Assembly (NCBI GenBank): GCA_910589655.1
Contig: CAJUTJ010000169.1
Coordinates: 1-14,933, forward strand
Direction: 5' to 3'
Source: an uncultured Acetatifactor sp.
GTDB taxonomy: Bacteria > Bacillota > Clostridia > Lachnospirales > Lachnospiraceae
Length of the DNA: 14,933 nt
The notes under the pieces: model-generated
Told to the model about the DNA's origin: nothing
Database searches by the model: none
Seen by the model: only the letters and a program-made list of their open reading frames with translations
Position numbers and translations under genes: made by a program
Shown here: piece by piece, positions 7,555 to 14,859 of the stretch
How positions within the stretch are numbered: the stretch's first letter is position 1
Layout: every line of letters starts with the position of its first letter

Positions 7555-8570
7555 GTTATTTTCCTTTCTTTCAGGTCTTCTTTGGGTTCATAGGATTCGG
7601 GCGCATAATAGATTACCCGGGTGCCGCCGTCTTCAAATTCAAACGGTACATACATCAGATCCCGCAATGCCATGCGCACCTTTTCCTGCCTGTCCTGCTC
7701 CACATAAAACAATAGAAATCCTCCGCCGCCTGCGCCAAGCAGTTTACCTCCCAGAGCGCCTGCATTTATTCCCCGCTCATAAAGCATGTCGATGGAGTCG
7801 GTGGATACCTTGTTCCCCGTCTGCCTTTTTAGGCACCATGTAGTATCCAGCAGACGTCCGATATCGTCCAAGTCTTTCGTTTTGTCCGTCAAAATTGCCT
7901 GCGCTTCATCTACCAGTTGTAACATTTCCAGTTTCTGTGCCGTATTGTCCGTATTTTTGTTGGCGCTTTGCACTTCGGCGGAAAAATGAGTAAACTGGGT
8001 AAAAAACAGCATCAGATTACGGTTAAACTGTTGCTTCCGCTCAGGGGAAATGATGATGGGATCCACCGTATATCCGTCACTGCCAAAGTTAATGCGGTTG
8101 AGTCCTCCGTAGGACGCGGCAATCTGATCCTGCCAGCCGCCGGCCTCATTGCACAGAGTTCTTTCCAGATAGATTGCGTCATCCGCCAGCTTTTTCTTAT
8201 CCGCATATTTCCCTTTCAGGGAGTAGAATGCAGAGAGCATCCCTACGGCAAAGGAACTGCTTGTCCCAAGACCTGATCGGGCGGGCAGATCAGCCTCATA
8301 GGTTAGTCGTATCTCATGCATGTCTAAAAATTTCATTGCTTCCCGGATAGCCGGATGTATAATATCATTGGCATTCGTAACTCTCTCGATTTTGGAATAC
8401 ACTACCTCGTCCGTGTAATTAAAAAATCTAGGCAGATGCCGCACGTTTACATTGCAATATTTGTCAAAGGTAGTAGATATGACGGCACCGCCGTGTTCCC
8501 TGAAAAATTCCGGCATGTCCGTACCGCCGCCGAAAAAAGACATTCTAAATGGGGTCTTTGTAATAATCAT
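7551..8570 (-). CDS. hddA: D-glycero-alpha-D-manno-heptose 7-phosphate kinase HddA
   Basis: A 339-residue GHMP kinase. It opens with TKTPFRMSFFGGGTD (4-18), the sugar-binding start typical of HddA and fucose-kinase relatives. The ATP loop is LPARSGLGTSSS (95-106), and the C-terminal GHMP motif is GGKLLGAGGGGF (274-285). By family it phosphorylates heptose 7-phosphate at C1 to the alpha-1,7-bisphosphate, the branch-defining step for GDP- rather than ADP-heptose. The ATG overlaps the upstream TGA by four bases and the nearby ribosome site is weak, so translation probably depends on coupling to the fusion gene. Confidence 0.92.
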   Translation of the reverse strand: MIITKTPFRMSFFGGGTDMPEFFREHGGAVISTTFDKYCNVNVRHLPRFFNYTDEVVYSKIERVTNANDIIHPAIREAMKFLDMHEIRLTYEADLPARSGLGTSSSFAVGMLSAFYSLKGKYADKKKLADDAIYLERTLCNEAGGWQDQIAASYGGLNRINFGSDGYTVDPIIISPERKQQFNRNLMLFFTQFTHFSAEVQSANKNTDNTAQKLEMLQLVDEAQAILTDKTKDLDDIGRLLDTTWCLKRQTGNKVSTDSIDMLYERGINAGALGGKLLGAGGGGFLLFYVEQDRQEKVRMALRDLMYVPFEFEDGGTRVIYYAPESYEPKEDLKERKIT

Positions 8571-11500
8571 CTCGTAAAGTCATCCTTTATATGATTCCAT
8601 ACGGCCTGAACACTGCAATGCTCTTTCACATAGTCTTGATAGAGCTGCACTGTATCGGCCAGTTTTGGCATATTGTTGTATAAAGCTGTTACCTTGTCAG
8701 CAAAAGAGTCCGCCGTATCCGCAATCTCTACAAACCGTTCCGCGCCGGTAATGCCCTCAATACCGATGGAAGTAGTGACCATAGGGATGCCATAATATAA
8801 CGCCTCTATCACTTTTCCTTTGACTCCTGCGCCATAACGCAGCGGAATAACCGCCATGCGGCATGTATTGTACATCTCTTCCAGCTCGGCATCCGTGACA
8901 AAACCTTTTATAATCACCCCGTTTCCGGCAAGCTTTTTGACTTGCTCCGTTGGATTAGCTCCTATTACGTAAAAAGGCATGTCACAACGCTTACGGATAA
9001 GAGGCAATACCTCGTCCACAAACCACAGCACGGCATCCTCGTTGGGGGGATGTCCGAAACCTCCCACAAACATAAGTCCTTCCCGTTTAGCAAAGTCCAT
9101 GGGAATGTTCTCTTTAAATTTTTCATAGACATAAATATCAAAAGTTTTAGCCGGAATGGAGGCGTCAACCTTGTGAATCTGTTCGATCTCGACTGAGGAC
9201 GGATAGTAATTTACATCCGTTTTTCTCATAATCGCGAATTCCCTTTTCTCCCAATCCTGTGCTTCTGCGAGAAGTTTTTTGTCATGGCAGAGTTCATACT
9301 CTCTCCGGATACGCATACAGTGGAGGTCACAGCCATAGTAAATGCATTTTATATCGGTCTCGTCTTTTAATAGGTCGATATATTTCTCCGTGATATGCGG
9401 TCTGTTTAGAAATGCAAAGTCAATGTTATTTTTGTTGTCTAATATCCACTGTCTGTAGTTTTCCGCATACCAAGAGCCATAGAGAACCTCTACGCCGATC
9501 TGCTGCAAAGCAGTGGTGTAAGGCTCATGGGGATAGAAGTTATCACCCATAAACTTGACATTATAGCCTTTCTCCACGAACATGTTGATGTACTGCCAGA
9601 TGGTTCTGGAGCCGGCATCCTTGTCAAACATGGGAACATAATGGTCAATCACCAGAATGGTTTTCCTCCCTTGGCTCCGATCCCGGGCATGGAATAAATC
9701 ATCCTCTGTCTGTGACTGATTTTTAAATTCTTCCGCCCACTTTTGTGCCAGTTTCTCCGAATTGACAACCTGATATTGTTTCAGACCGGAGTGGATGTCC
9801 GTCCCGTTGGACATTCCCTCGAAGTGAACTACCACGGACAAGGGCTGGTATACAAGTTTATAGCCGTGTTTACGTACCTCAAAGGCTAAATCCGAATCTT
9901 CGCAGTACGACGGCGCAAAATATTCGTCAAAGCCGCCGATCTCTTTCCACAGAGCAGACCGAATCATTATAGCCGCGCCGGATATATAGTCAACTTCTTT
10001 TACATAGTTAAATTCCGGCTGCGCCGGATTTTGACCATGCCCGTAGTTCCATGCGTGTCCGTCGCCCCATAGAATACCGCCGGCTTCCTGAAGCCGGCCA
10101 TCCGGATAGATCAGTTTGGAACCGACCATGCCAACCTTTTCGTCTTTCTCCATAAGCTCTACCAGCGGAGCCAGCCATCCGGGTTGAACCTGTGTGTCAT
10201 TATTCAGAAACAGAATATAGTTTCCTCTTGCCTTTAGAGCCGCATTGTTGCAATTTTTGAGGAAGCGCAGATTGCTGTGGTTACGTATCACGTTTATTTC
10301 TCTGGCTATCTGCTTCAACTCTCTGGTCAAATCCGTAGAGCAGTCGTCTGCAACGATGACCTCATAATGAATGTCCCCGCTGTTTTTTAAGATGGATTCG
10401 AGACAGTTATAGGTATATTCAAATTGGTTATAGACCGGAATGATAATGGAAACCTCCGGTTTCTTATACCTTATAAAAGAAAGTCTGGAGTAGTCGGTGA
10501 TGCTTTTATTCGCAGAGTCCGACACCTCTGTCACTTCGGGATGCGGGGGTGAAAAAGAGTTCTGTCTGGAGGCTTCATATTCCTCCACCAGCCGATAGTG
10601 CTCATTTACCCTGTCCATTCCTTCTCTTTTGGCAACAATAAAAAAGTTACGGATTCTTCTGAGATTGATCAAACGAAGCATCCGTATCGGATGGCGAATT
10701 GTCTTGGCCAGCATCTTGACCAGAAAACGGCGCTTACTGTTCACCGGCAGGAAAAAGGTGCTGATCCTGCGGAATACCAGAGCCATGCGGTAGGTGCGGG
10801 AGTGCTTTTCCCGCTGGTATTCCCGCTCTGCTTCCAGAAGCAGCTGAATATGCCCCTCCTTATTGAGGATGGTCTGACGCAAGTCTTGGGTTTCCAGCAA
10901 GTGTTCCCGCTCCGCTTCCAAAAGCAGACGGATACGTTCTTCTTTATCAAGGACGGTCTGATGCAAACTCTGCGTTTCCTGTTGGTGTTCTTGCCAGAGT
11001 GTTTGCTGCCCCAGCTGATACTTTTTCTCGGATTCCAACAGCTCCAGTTGATATTTTTGTTCAGATGCCAGTAACTGCAGCTGATGTTTCTGCTTGGATT
11101 CCGATAACAGCTCGTCTTTGTCCCGAAGGGTCTGATGTAATGTTTCAATAATAGAGAGATGCTGCTTTTCTGCATCTTTCAATCGGATAATCTCTGATTC
11201 AAGGTGTTCCAGTTCGTCCTTTATACGGGCATTTGTTTCCAATTCTGATGCGTTTATGACCTTTAAAGCATCGTTTTCTTTTATTAAAGCACAGTTTTCA
11301 CTGCACACTAAAGCAGCATTTTCCTCTGCCTCGCGCAATTGCTGCTCCATTAAAGACAATTCTTTTTTGACCTGTTCTCCTTGTTCGTTTTCTTTCTTTA
11401 AAATATCAATGAATTTGCAATATTCTAAAATTTCGTTATCAAGTTTTTGTATATGGTTGTTCCTTGCATTTACTTCCTCCTGTAATTGGAGGATACGGGC

Positions 11501-12265
11501 TATGCGCATGGAATAATCATGTTCCGGGCTGACATATACATGAGAGAGCCTCAGAGGAGTAATTTGGCGGTTTCCGGCAACCGCAATGTAATATTTTGCC
11601 TCCTGCAGATATTCTTTAGGACAAAAATAGCCGGATTGCGCGGTTCCCGTATCATCAGTTACAATACATACATTTTCAAAGAACTGGTTATATAATTTTA
11701 TTTGAGAAAACCTTGTGCTCAAAAATGCTAAAAATTCTTTCTGATAAAATTCCTTTATATGAAACTCGTTGTGATAATTCGGGCGGTCCGAATAGATCTC
11801 TTTGTTTGGAGTTGACATTACCAGTATCCCATCTTCTTTCAGTACTCTGGCAATCTCATCCAGAAACTTCCATTGGATGGCTTCCGGAACATGCTCAATG
11901 GTTTCAAAGGATATAATTACATCCACACTGTGATCTGCCATAGGCAGCTTTTCAATGGAAGCCTCTATAAACTCAACATTATCAAATTGGGAATAGTTTT
12001 GCCTTGCTCGCAGAAGGGCTTCCTTAGATATGTCAATACCTGTTACATGAAAGGAATCCGAAGCCAAAAGCGCCGTGCCGTATCCTTCCCCGCACGCTGC
12101 ATCAAGGACAGTCTTTCCCTTGGTTAATGGAAGTACGCTGTAATAACGCTGGTAATGTTCCATAGACAATTTGACATCGTCTATTCCCGGAACAAAACGT
12201 TCTCCGGTAAAATTATCCGCGGCCTTTTTCTCAATATCTTTTTCCAACGGCTTTTTCGATATCAT
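8567..12265 (-). CDS. Methyltransferase - coiled coil - GT2 - GT4-like fusion (polymerase and chain terminator)
   Basis: A 1232-residue multidomain protein. Residues 50-155 are a class I SAM methyltransferase (VLDAACGEGYG at 53-63, IDIS 77-80, ETIEHVPE 121-128). Residues about 257-485 are a long coiled coil with 28- and 11-residue repeats. After a basic stretch comes a GT-A family 2 glycosyltransferase (about 604-830: VADDCS 638-643, FLNNDT 686-691, ED 789-790). Residues 868-1232 form a GT-B enzyme of the GT4 type (GGFGHPPN 1068-1075, VIEALYYGIPMV 1152-1163, E1154). The layout recalls WsaE and the WbdD-WbdA pair: the GTs extend the chain, the methyltransferase caps its non-reducing end, and the coil may set length. 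It follows the ATPase by 74 bp with GGAG upstream. Sugar and linkage specificity cannot be read. Confidence 0.88.
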   Translation of the reverse strand: MISKKPLEKDIEKKAADNFTGERFVPGIDDVKLSMEHYQRYYSVLPLTKGKTVLDAACGEGYGTALLASDSFHVTGIDISKEALLRARQNYSQFDNVEFIEASIEKLPMADHSVDVIISFETIEHVPEAIQWKFLDEIARVLKEDGILVMSTPNKEIYSDRPNYHNEFHIKEFYQKEFLAFLSTRFSQIKLYNQFFENVCIVTDDTGTAQSGYFCPKEYLQEAKYYIAVAGNRQITPLRLSHVYVSPEHDYSMRIARILQLQEEVNARNNHIQKLDNEILEYCKFIDILKKENEQGEQVKKELSLMEQQLREAEENAALVCSENCALIKENDALKVINASELETNARIKDELEHLESEIIRLKDAEKQHLSIIETLHQTLRDKDELLSESKQKHQLQLLASEQKYQLELLESEKKYQLGQQTLWQEHQQETQSLHQTVLDKEERIRLLLEAEREHLLETQDLRQTILNKEGHIQLLLEAEREYQREKHSRTYRMALVFRRISTFFLPVNSKRRFLVKMLAKTIRHPIRMLRLINLRRIRNFFIVAKREGMDRVNEHYRLVEEYEASRQNSFSPPHPEVTEVSDSANKSITDYSRLSFIRYKKPEVSIIIPVYNQFEYTYNCLESILKNSGDIHYEVIVADDCSTDLTRELKQIAREINVIRNHSNLRFLKNCNNAALKARGNYILFLNNDTQVQPGWLAPLVELMEKDEKVGMVGSKLIYPDGRLQEAGGILWGDGHAWNYGHGQNPAQPEFNYVKEVDYISGAAIMIRSALWKEIGGFDEYFAPSYCEDSDLAFEVRKHGYKLVYQPLSVVVHFEGMSNGTDIHSGLKQYQVVNSEKLAQKWAEEFKNQSQTEDDLFHARDRSQGRKTILVIDHYVPMFDKDAGSRTIWQYINMFVEKGYNVKFMGDNFYPHEPYTTALQQIGVEVLYGSWYAENYRQWILDNKNNIDFAFLNRPHITEKYIDLLKDETDIKCIYYGCDLHCMRIRREYELCHDKKLLAEAQDWEKREFAIMRKTDVNYYPSSVEIEQIHKVDASIPAKTFDIYVYEKFKENIPMDFAKREGLMFVGGFGHPPNEDAVLWFVDEVLPLIRKRCDMPFYVIGANPTEQVKKLAGNGVIIKGFVTDAELEEMYNTCRMAVIPLRYGAGVKGKVIEALYYGIPMVTTSIGIEGITGAERFVEIADTADSFADKVTALYNNMPKLADTVQLYQDYVKEHCSVQAVWNHIKDDFTR
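10811..11146 (-). repeat. Tandem 84-bp repeats coding the coiled coil
   Basis: Within the fusion gene, residues 374-485 fall into four 28-residue blocks beginning at 374, 402, 430 and 458. Blocks 1, 3 and 4 share an ET-x-x-L-x-Q-T core; blocks 3 and 4 are clearly similar (both contain RLLLEAERE or QLLLEAERE). Between them are 11-residue units (KHQLQLLASEQ, KYQLELLESEK). Such tandem repeats can change copy number and so change the coil length. Confidence 0.7.
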
Positions 12266-12339
12266 TCCAAATCTCCAATCCTGTCATGAGTGCGTCAAAT
12301 AAAACTTATTGTTTTGAATGTCGGGCGTGAAATTGCTAT

Positions 12340-13740
12340 TTAAGTTGTCAGCTCCCACTGATGTTCCATGGTTAAAATTCCCCGTTCAATATATGGTACG
12401 GTATCCACCTCTATTGCCATCAAACTATAAATGCTGTCGTAGGTGGTCAGATCAAAATCCTCAATCCATAAATCCAGAACATACTTTCCTTTTAAGAGGC
12501 TGTTTACAAAACGGAAAACCGCCATCCCTTGTGAAGGCAATGTGCCGGGAACATCTATATAGCTGCCATAACAATATGTCCCGTCCTCTCTTGTCAGACC
12601 GATTACAAAGCGGATGTTTTCAAAACTGCCGACTGCTTTATATTTCAATCTGATTTCATAGGAATCGCCTGTTGACCAGCGGTTTGTCTCGTTACCGTCT
12701 TTATCACAGACAGTCACATGCGTGTATGAGAGTGTATATTCTGTCTGCCTTCTGGCGCCGCTTCTGTAGAAAGGGCAGACATCTTTAAGACTTTCATTGA
12801 TTTCCATTTCTCTTTGCCTGCGTTCCAGCTCCGCCAATTGTTCCATACGCTGAATCTCTTCCTGAGCTTTGGATTCCCGTTCCTTCTGTTCCCCTTCTGC
12901 CTTTTCACGCTCCTGACGCAAGCGTTCCTGTTCCGCCTGTATTTGACGATCCAATTCTTCTTTTCGCTGCCGGTTCTCCAGTTCGATTCTGTCCAGCCTG
13001 CGTCCTTCCATGGCTGCCAGATATTTCTCCCCGATTAATCTGGGCACCCCTTCTTCCTTAATTAATCCTTCTTCGATCCAAATCAGACGGTCGCATATCT
13101 TGTACATCTGATCCATGGAGTGGGAGACAATGACTATGGTGGTTCCGCTTGCTTTAATCTCCTTGAGCTTTTCAAAACATTTTTTCTGAAAGGCTGCATC
13201 GCCAACCGCCAGAATCTCATCTATCAGCAATACATCCGCATCCACATTGATAGCCACGGCAAACGCAAGCCGCATATACATGCCTGAGGAGTAAGTTCTC
13301 ACCGGTTGGTCTATAAACTCCTCCAATTCGGAAAAGCGCACGATATCGTTCAGCCGTTTTTCCACTTCCTTGCGAGTAAGGCCGAAAATGGAGGCATTGG
13401 TGTAAATATTTTCTCTTCCGGTCATATCCGGATGGAATCCGGCGCCCAATTCAATCAGGCTGGATATCCGGCCTTTGATGTGCACGGTGCCTTCGGTGGG
13501 GTAGAGGATACGGGTCAAAAGTTTCAAGGTAGTGCTTTTTCCGCAGCCGTTTTTTCCGATGATTCCCACTGCCTCTCCCCGGCGAACCTGAAAATTGATG
13601 CCTCTAAGTACCATGACATTTTCATGTCTGCCGCGGGTGGGATTGACAAAACGCTCTTTAAAAGAAGACGCTTTATCGCGGTAGGATTTAAACTGCTTTT
13701 TTACGTCTTTTACATCTATTACGATTTCTGTTGTATCCAT
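12340..13740 (-). CDS. wzt: Polysaccharide ABC exporter ATPase with glycan-binding domain (Wzt-like)
   Basis: A 466-residue ATPase. The nucleotide-binding domain (1-240) has Walker A GKNGCGKST (62-70), signature YSSGM (150-154), Walker B LLIDEILAVGD (171-181) and H-loop H207. A highly charged Glu/Arg/Gln-rich helix (about 245-315) then leads to a beta-rich C-terminal domain (about 330-455) of the Wzt C-terminal type. In O-antigen exporters that domain recognises the modified non-reducing end of the finished chain; the partner modification here would be methylation by the next gene's product. It begins 15 bp after the permease stop with AAGGA as ribosome site. Typical Wzt linkers are short, so the long coiled helix is unusual. 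Confidence 0.9.
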   Translation of the reverse strand: MDTTEIVIDVKDVKKQFKSYRDKASSFKERFVNPTRGRHENVMVLRGINFQVRRGEAVGIIGKNGCGKSTTLKLLTRILYPTEGTVHIKGRISSLIELGAGFHPDMTGRENIYTNASIFGLTRKEVEKRLNDIVRFSELEEFIDQPVRTYSSGMYMRLAFAVAINVDADVLLIDEILAVGDAAFQKKCFEKLKEIKASGTTIVIVSHSMDQMYKICDRLIWIEEGLIKEEGVPRLIGEKYLAAMEGRRLDRIELENRQRKEELDRQIQAEQERLRQEREKAEGEQKERESKAQEEIQRMEQLAELERRQREMEINESLKDVCPFYRSGARRQTEYTLSYTHVTVCDKDGNETNRWSTGDSYEIRLKYKAVGSFENIRFVIGLTREDGTYCYGSYIDVPGTLPSQGMAVFRFVNSLLKGKYVLDLWIEDFDLTTYDSIYSLMAIEVDTVPYIERGILTMEHQWELTT

Positions 13741-13755
13741 ATATCCTTGCCTTTC

Positions 13756-14535
13756 CTACAGTTCCTCCGCAAAGCCCTGATCCAGCTTCCAAAAGAGCAG
13801 AAAACCTACTGCAAATATTGCCAGACTTACCAGCACGGCCTGAAGCAGACTTTCGGAGGAGGGGATGACGCGGTAATAAAGTATGTCATGGTAAACCACG
13901 ATAACGGGAGTCATAGGGTTTATGAAAAACAATGTTCGAAGCTGTTCGGGAATAAAATCCACATCATACATGATGGGTGTCAGGTAGATCCATGCCATCA
14001 TCATCACACCTACAATCTGCTCCAGATCCCGAAAATAAACGGTCACTGCGGAGACGATAAAAGCGATGCCCAGAGCCAAAATGTATTCAATTATCATGAT
14101 TAAGGGCAGAAACAGCAGCGCTAAAGGGTTGAATCCCCATCCGGCGGCAAACACTGCCAAAAACACGATGATAAAGCTGAAAAGCATATTCAAAAAAGCA
14201 CTTGTGACATAGGAAATGGGAATCACTTCTCTGGGAAAATAAATCTTTTTTACCAGATCTGCCTGAGCGCGGACGCAGGTACTGCCGCCTTGTACGGAAG
14301 TGTTGAAGAACACCCAGGGCATCATACCAATGGTCAGATAGAGATAGAACTTGTCTATCTGTACCCGGAAAATGACAGAGAAAACGGCGGAATAGACGAT
14401 AATCTGACATAAGGGATTAATATAAGTCCAGAGGAAACCGAGAACGGAACCTTTGTAGCGTCCCCGCAGTTCCCTGTGTACTAAGCTGTAGATCATGTCC
14501 CTGTAGGCATATATGTTTTTAATCCTCTGTAGCAT
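13756..14535 (-). CDS. wzm: Polysaccharide ABC exporter permease (Wzm-like, ABC-2 type)
   Basis: A 259-residue membrane protein with about six helices and the ABC-2 polysaccharide-export motif around YFRDLEQIVG and IYLTPIMY. It starts with an amphipathic region rich in basic residues (YSLVHRELRGRYKGS), as in Wzm/TagG. It forms the channel half of the exporter with the downstream ATPase, moving the lipid-linked chain across the membrane. I place the start at 14535, where GAGGAG lies six bases upstream; an in-frame ATG at 14604 would add 23 residues but has no ribosome site and would run through repeat S2. It is the first gene of the operon. Confidence 0.9.
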   Translation of the reverse strand: MLQRIKNIYAYRDMIYSLVHRELRGRYKGSVLGFLWTYINPLCQIIVYSAVFSVIFRVQIDKFYLYLTIGMMPWVFFNTSVQGGSTCVRAQADLVKKIYFPREVIPISYVTSAFLNMLFSFIIVFLAVFAAGWGFNPLALLFLPLIMIIEYILALGIAFIVSAVTVYFRDLEQIVGVMMMAWIYLTPIMYDVDFIPEQLRTLFFINPMTPVIVVYHDILYYRVIPSSESLLQAVLVSLAIFAVGFLLFWKLDQGFAEEL

Positions 14536-14562
14536 CAGATACTCCTCACATGTCAAAACGGT

Positions 14563-14581
14563 AAATAATTGGATATTATCC
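14563..14581. repeat. Palindrome S2, left inverted repeat of promoter segment
   Basis: On the minus strand it reads GGATAAT-ATCCA-ATTATTT. Seventeen bases (14565-14581) are the perfect reverse complement of 14778-14794 (S3). It lies in the leader between the promoters and the permease start. Confidence 0.85.
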
Positions 14582-14671
14582 ATGAAAAAATAATGTAAAT
14601 TCAATGATAATTACAATTGTCCGTCTCTCAACACAACAAAAATGAATTACTATAGGAAAACTACTCCTATA

Positions 14672-14700
14672 TGTATCTCACAAAAGCCCTAACTTGTCAA
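14672..14700 (-). promoter_or_regulatory. Promoter candidate P2
   Basis: On the minus strand, -35 TTGACA (14695-14700) is perfect. A 17-bp spacer leads to the weak -10 GATACA (14672-14677) preceded by an extended TGA. The start would fall near 14665, about 130 nt before the permease ATG. A small inverted repeat (ATAGGA / TCCTAT, 14652-14670) overlaps the start region. Confidence 0.5.
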
Positions 14701-14732
14701 TAACAAATATTTACAAACAATATTCTTTCCAT

Positions 14733-14761
14733 ATAATAGCACATCTAGTCTAATATCGCAA
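14733..14761 (-). promoter_or_regulatory. Promoter candidate P1
   Basis: On the minus strand, -35 TTGCGA (14756-14761), a 17-bp spacer and -10 TATTAT (14733-14738) with TG at the extended -10 position. Together the boxes match 9 of 12 consensus bases. It points to the operon and lies inside the possible invertible segment, 16 bp from S3. Confidence 0.55.
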
Positions 14762-14777
14762 ATATATTTTGTAAAAC

Positions 14778-14796
14778 GGATAATATCCAATTATCC
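14778..14796. repeat. Palindrome S3, right inverted repeat of promoter segment
   Basis: GGATAAT-ATCCA-ATTATCC with perfect 7-base arms. Its spacer ATCCA is the same as that of S2 read on the opposite strand, so the two copies are inverted with identical cores. Confidence 0.88.
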
Positions 14797-14817
14797 TTCA
14801 ACATTGCAAATTGTCAT
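14790..14817 (-). promoter_or_regulatory. Promoter candidate P3 overlapping S3
   Basis: On the minus strand, ATGACA (14812-14817), a 16-bp gap and GATAAT (14790-14795), the last being an arm of S3. The match is good, but every copy of the repeat contains GATAAT, so it may be incidental. If active, it lies outside the invertible segment and would weaken an ON/OFF model. Confidence 0.35.
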
Positions 14818-14823
14818 TGACGT

Positions 14824-14830
14824 GGATAAT
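14824..14830. repeat. Half-site GGATAAT (S4)
   Basis: One GGATAAT arm without a recognisable partner arm five bases on. It is either a degenerate member of the family or a chance match in AT-rich DNA. Confidence 0.35.
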
Positions 14831-14859
14831 GAATCAATTTGTTATTGTTACTTAATTAT

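Larger units (their letters stand above)
14582..14777. promoter_or_regulatory. Candidate invertible promoter segment (ON orientation)
   Basis: A 196-bp AT-rich segment enclosed by the 17-bp perfect inverted repeats S2 and S3. It contains two leftward promoter candidates and no gene. Size and layout match known phase-variable switches, such as the Clostridioides difficile cwpV switch (about 195 bp between about 21-bp repeats) and Bacteroides capsule promoters. As sequenced, the promoters face the operon. No recombinase gene is in the window, so inversion would need one acting from elsewhere. Confidence 0.6.

Noticed and set aside
10598..11074. 158-codon plus-strand open frame
   Set aside because: Antisense to the coiled-coil part of the fusion gene; its leucine/phenylalanine/glutamine repeats mirror the coding repeats.
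12301..12315. Hairpin AAAAC/GTTTT between the ATPase and fusion genes
   Set aside because: Only A-T pairs plus one G-C pair with a 5-base loop; too weak to call a terminator.
13306..14103. 265-codon plus-strand open frame
   Set aside because: It lies antisense across the two ABC exporter genes, whose motifs are clear, and its low-complexity His/Cys-rich product matches no family I know.
14536..14604. Longer permease start at 14604
   Set aside because: No ribosome site before it, and it would place coding sequence over inverted repeat S2; the ATG at 14535 has GAGGAG six bases upstream.
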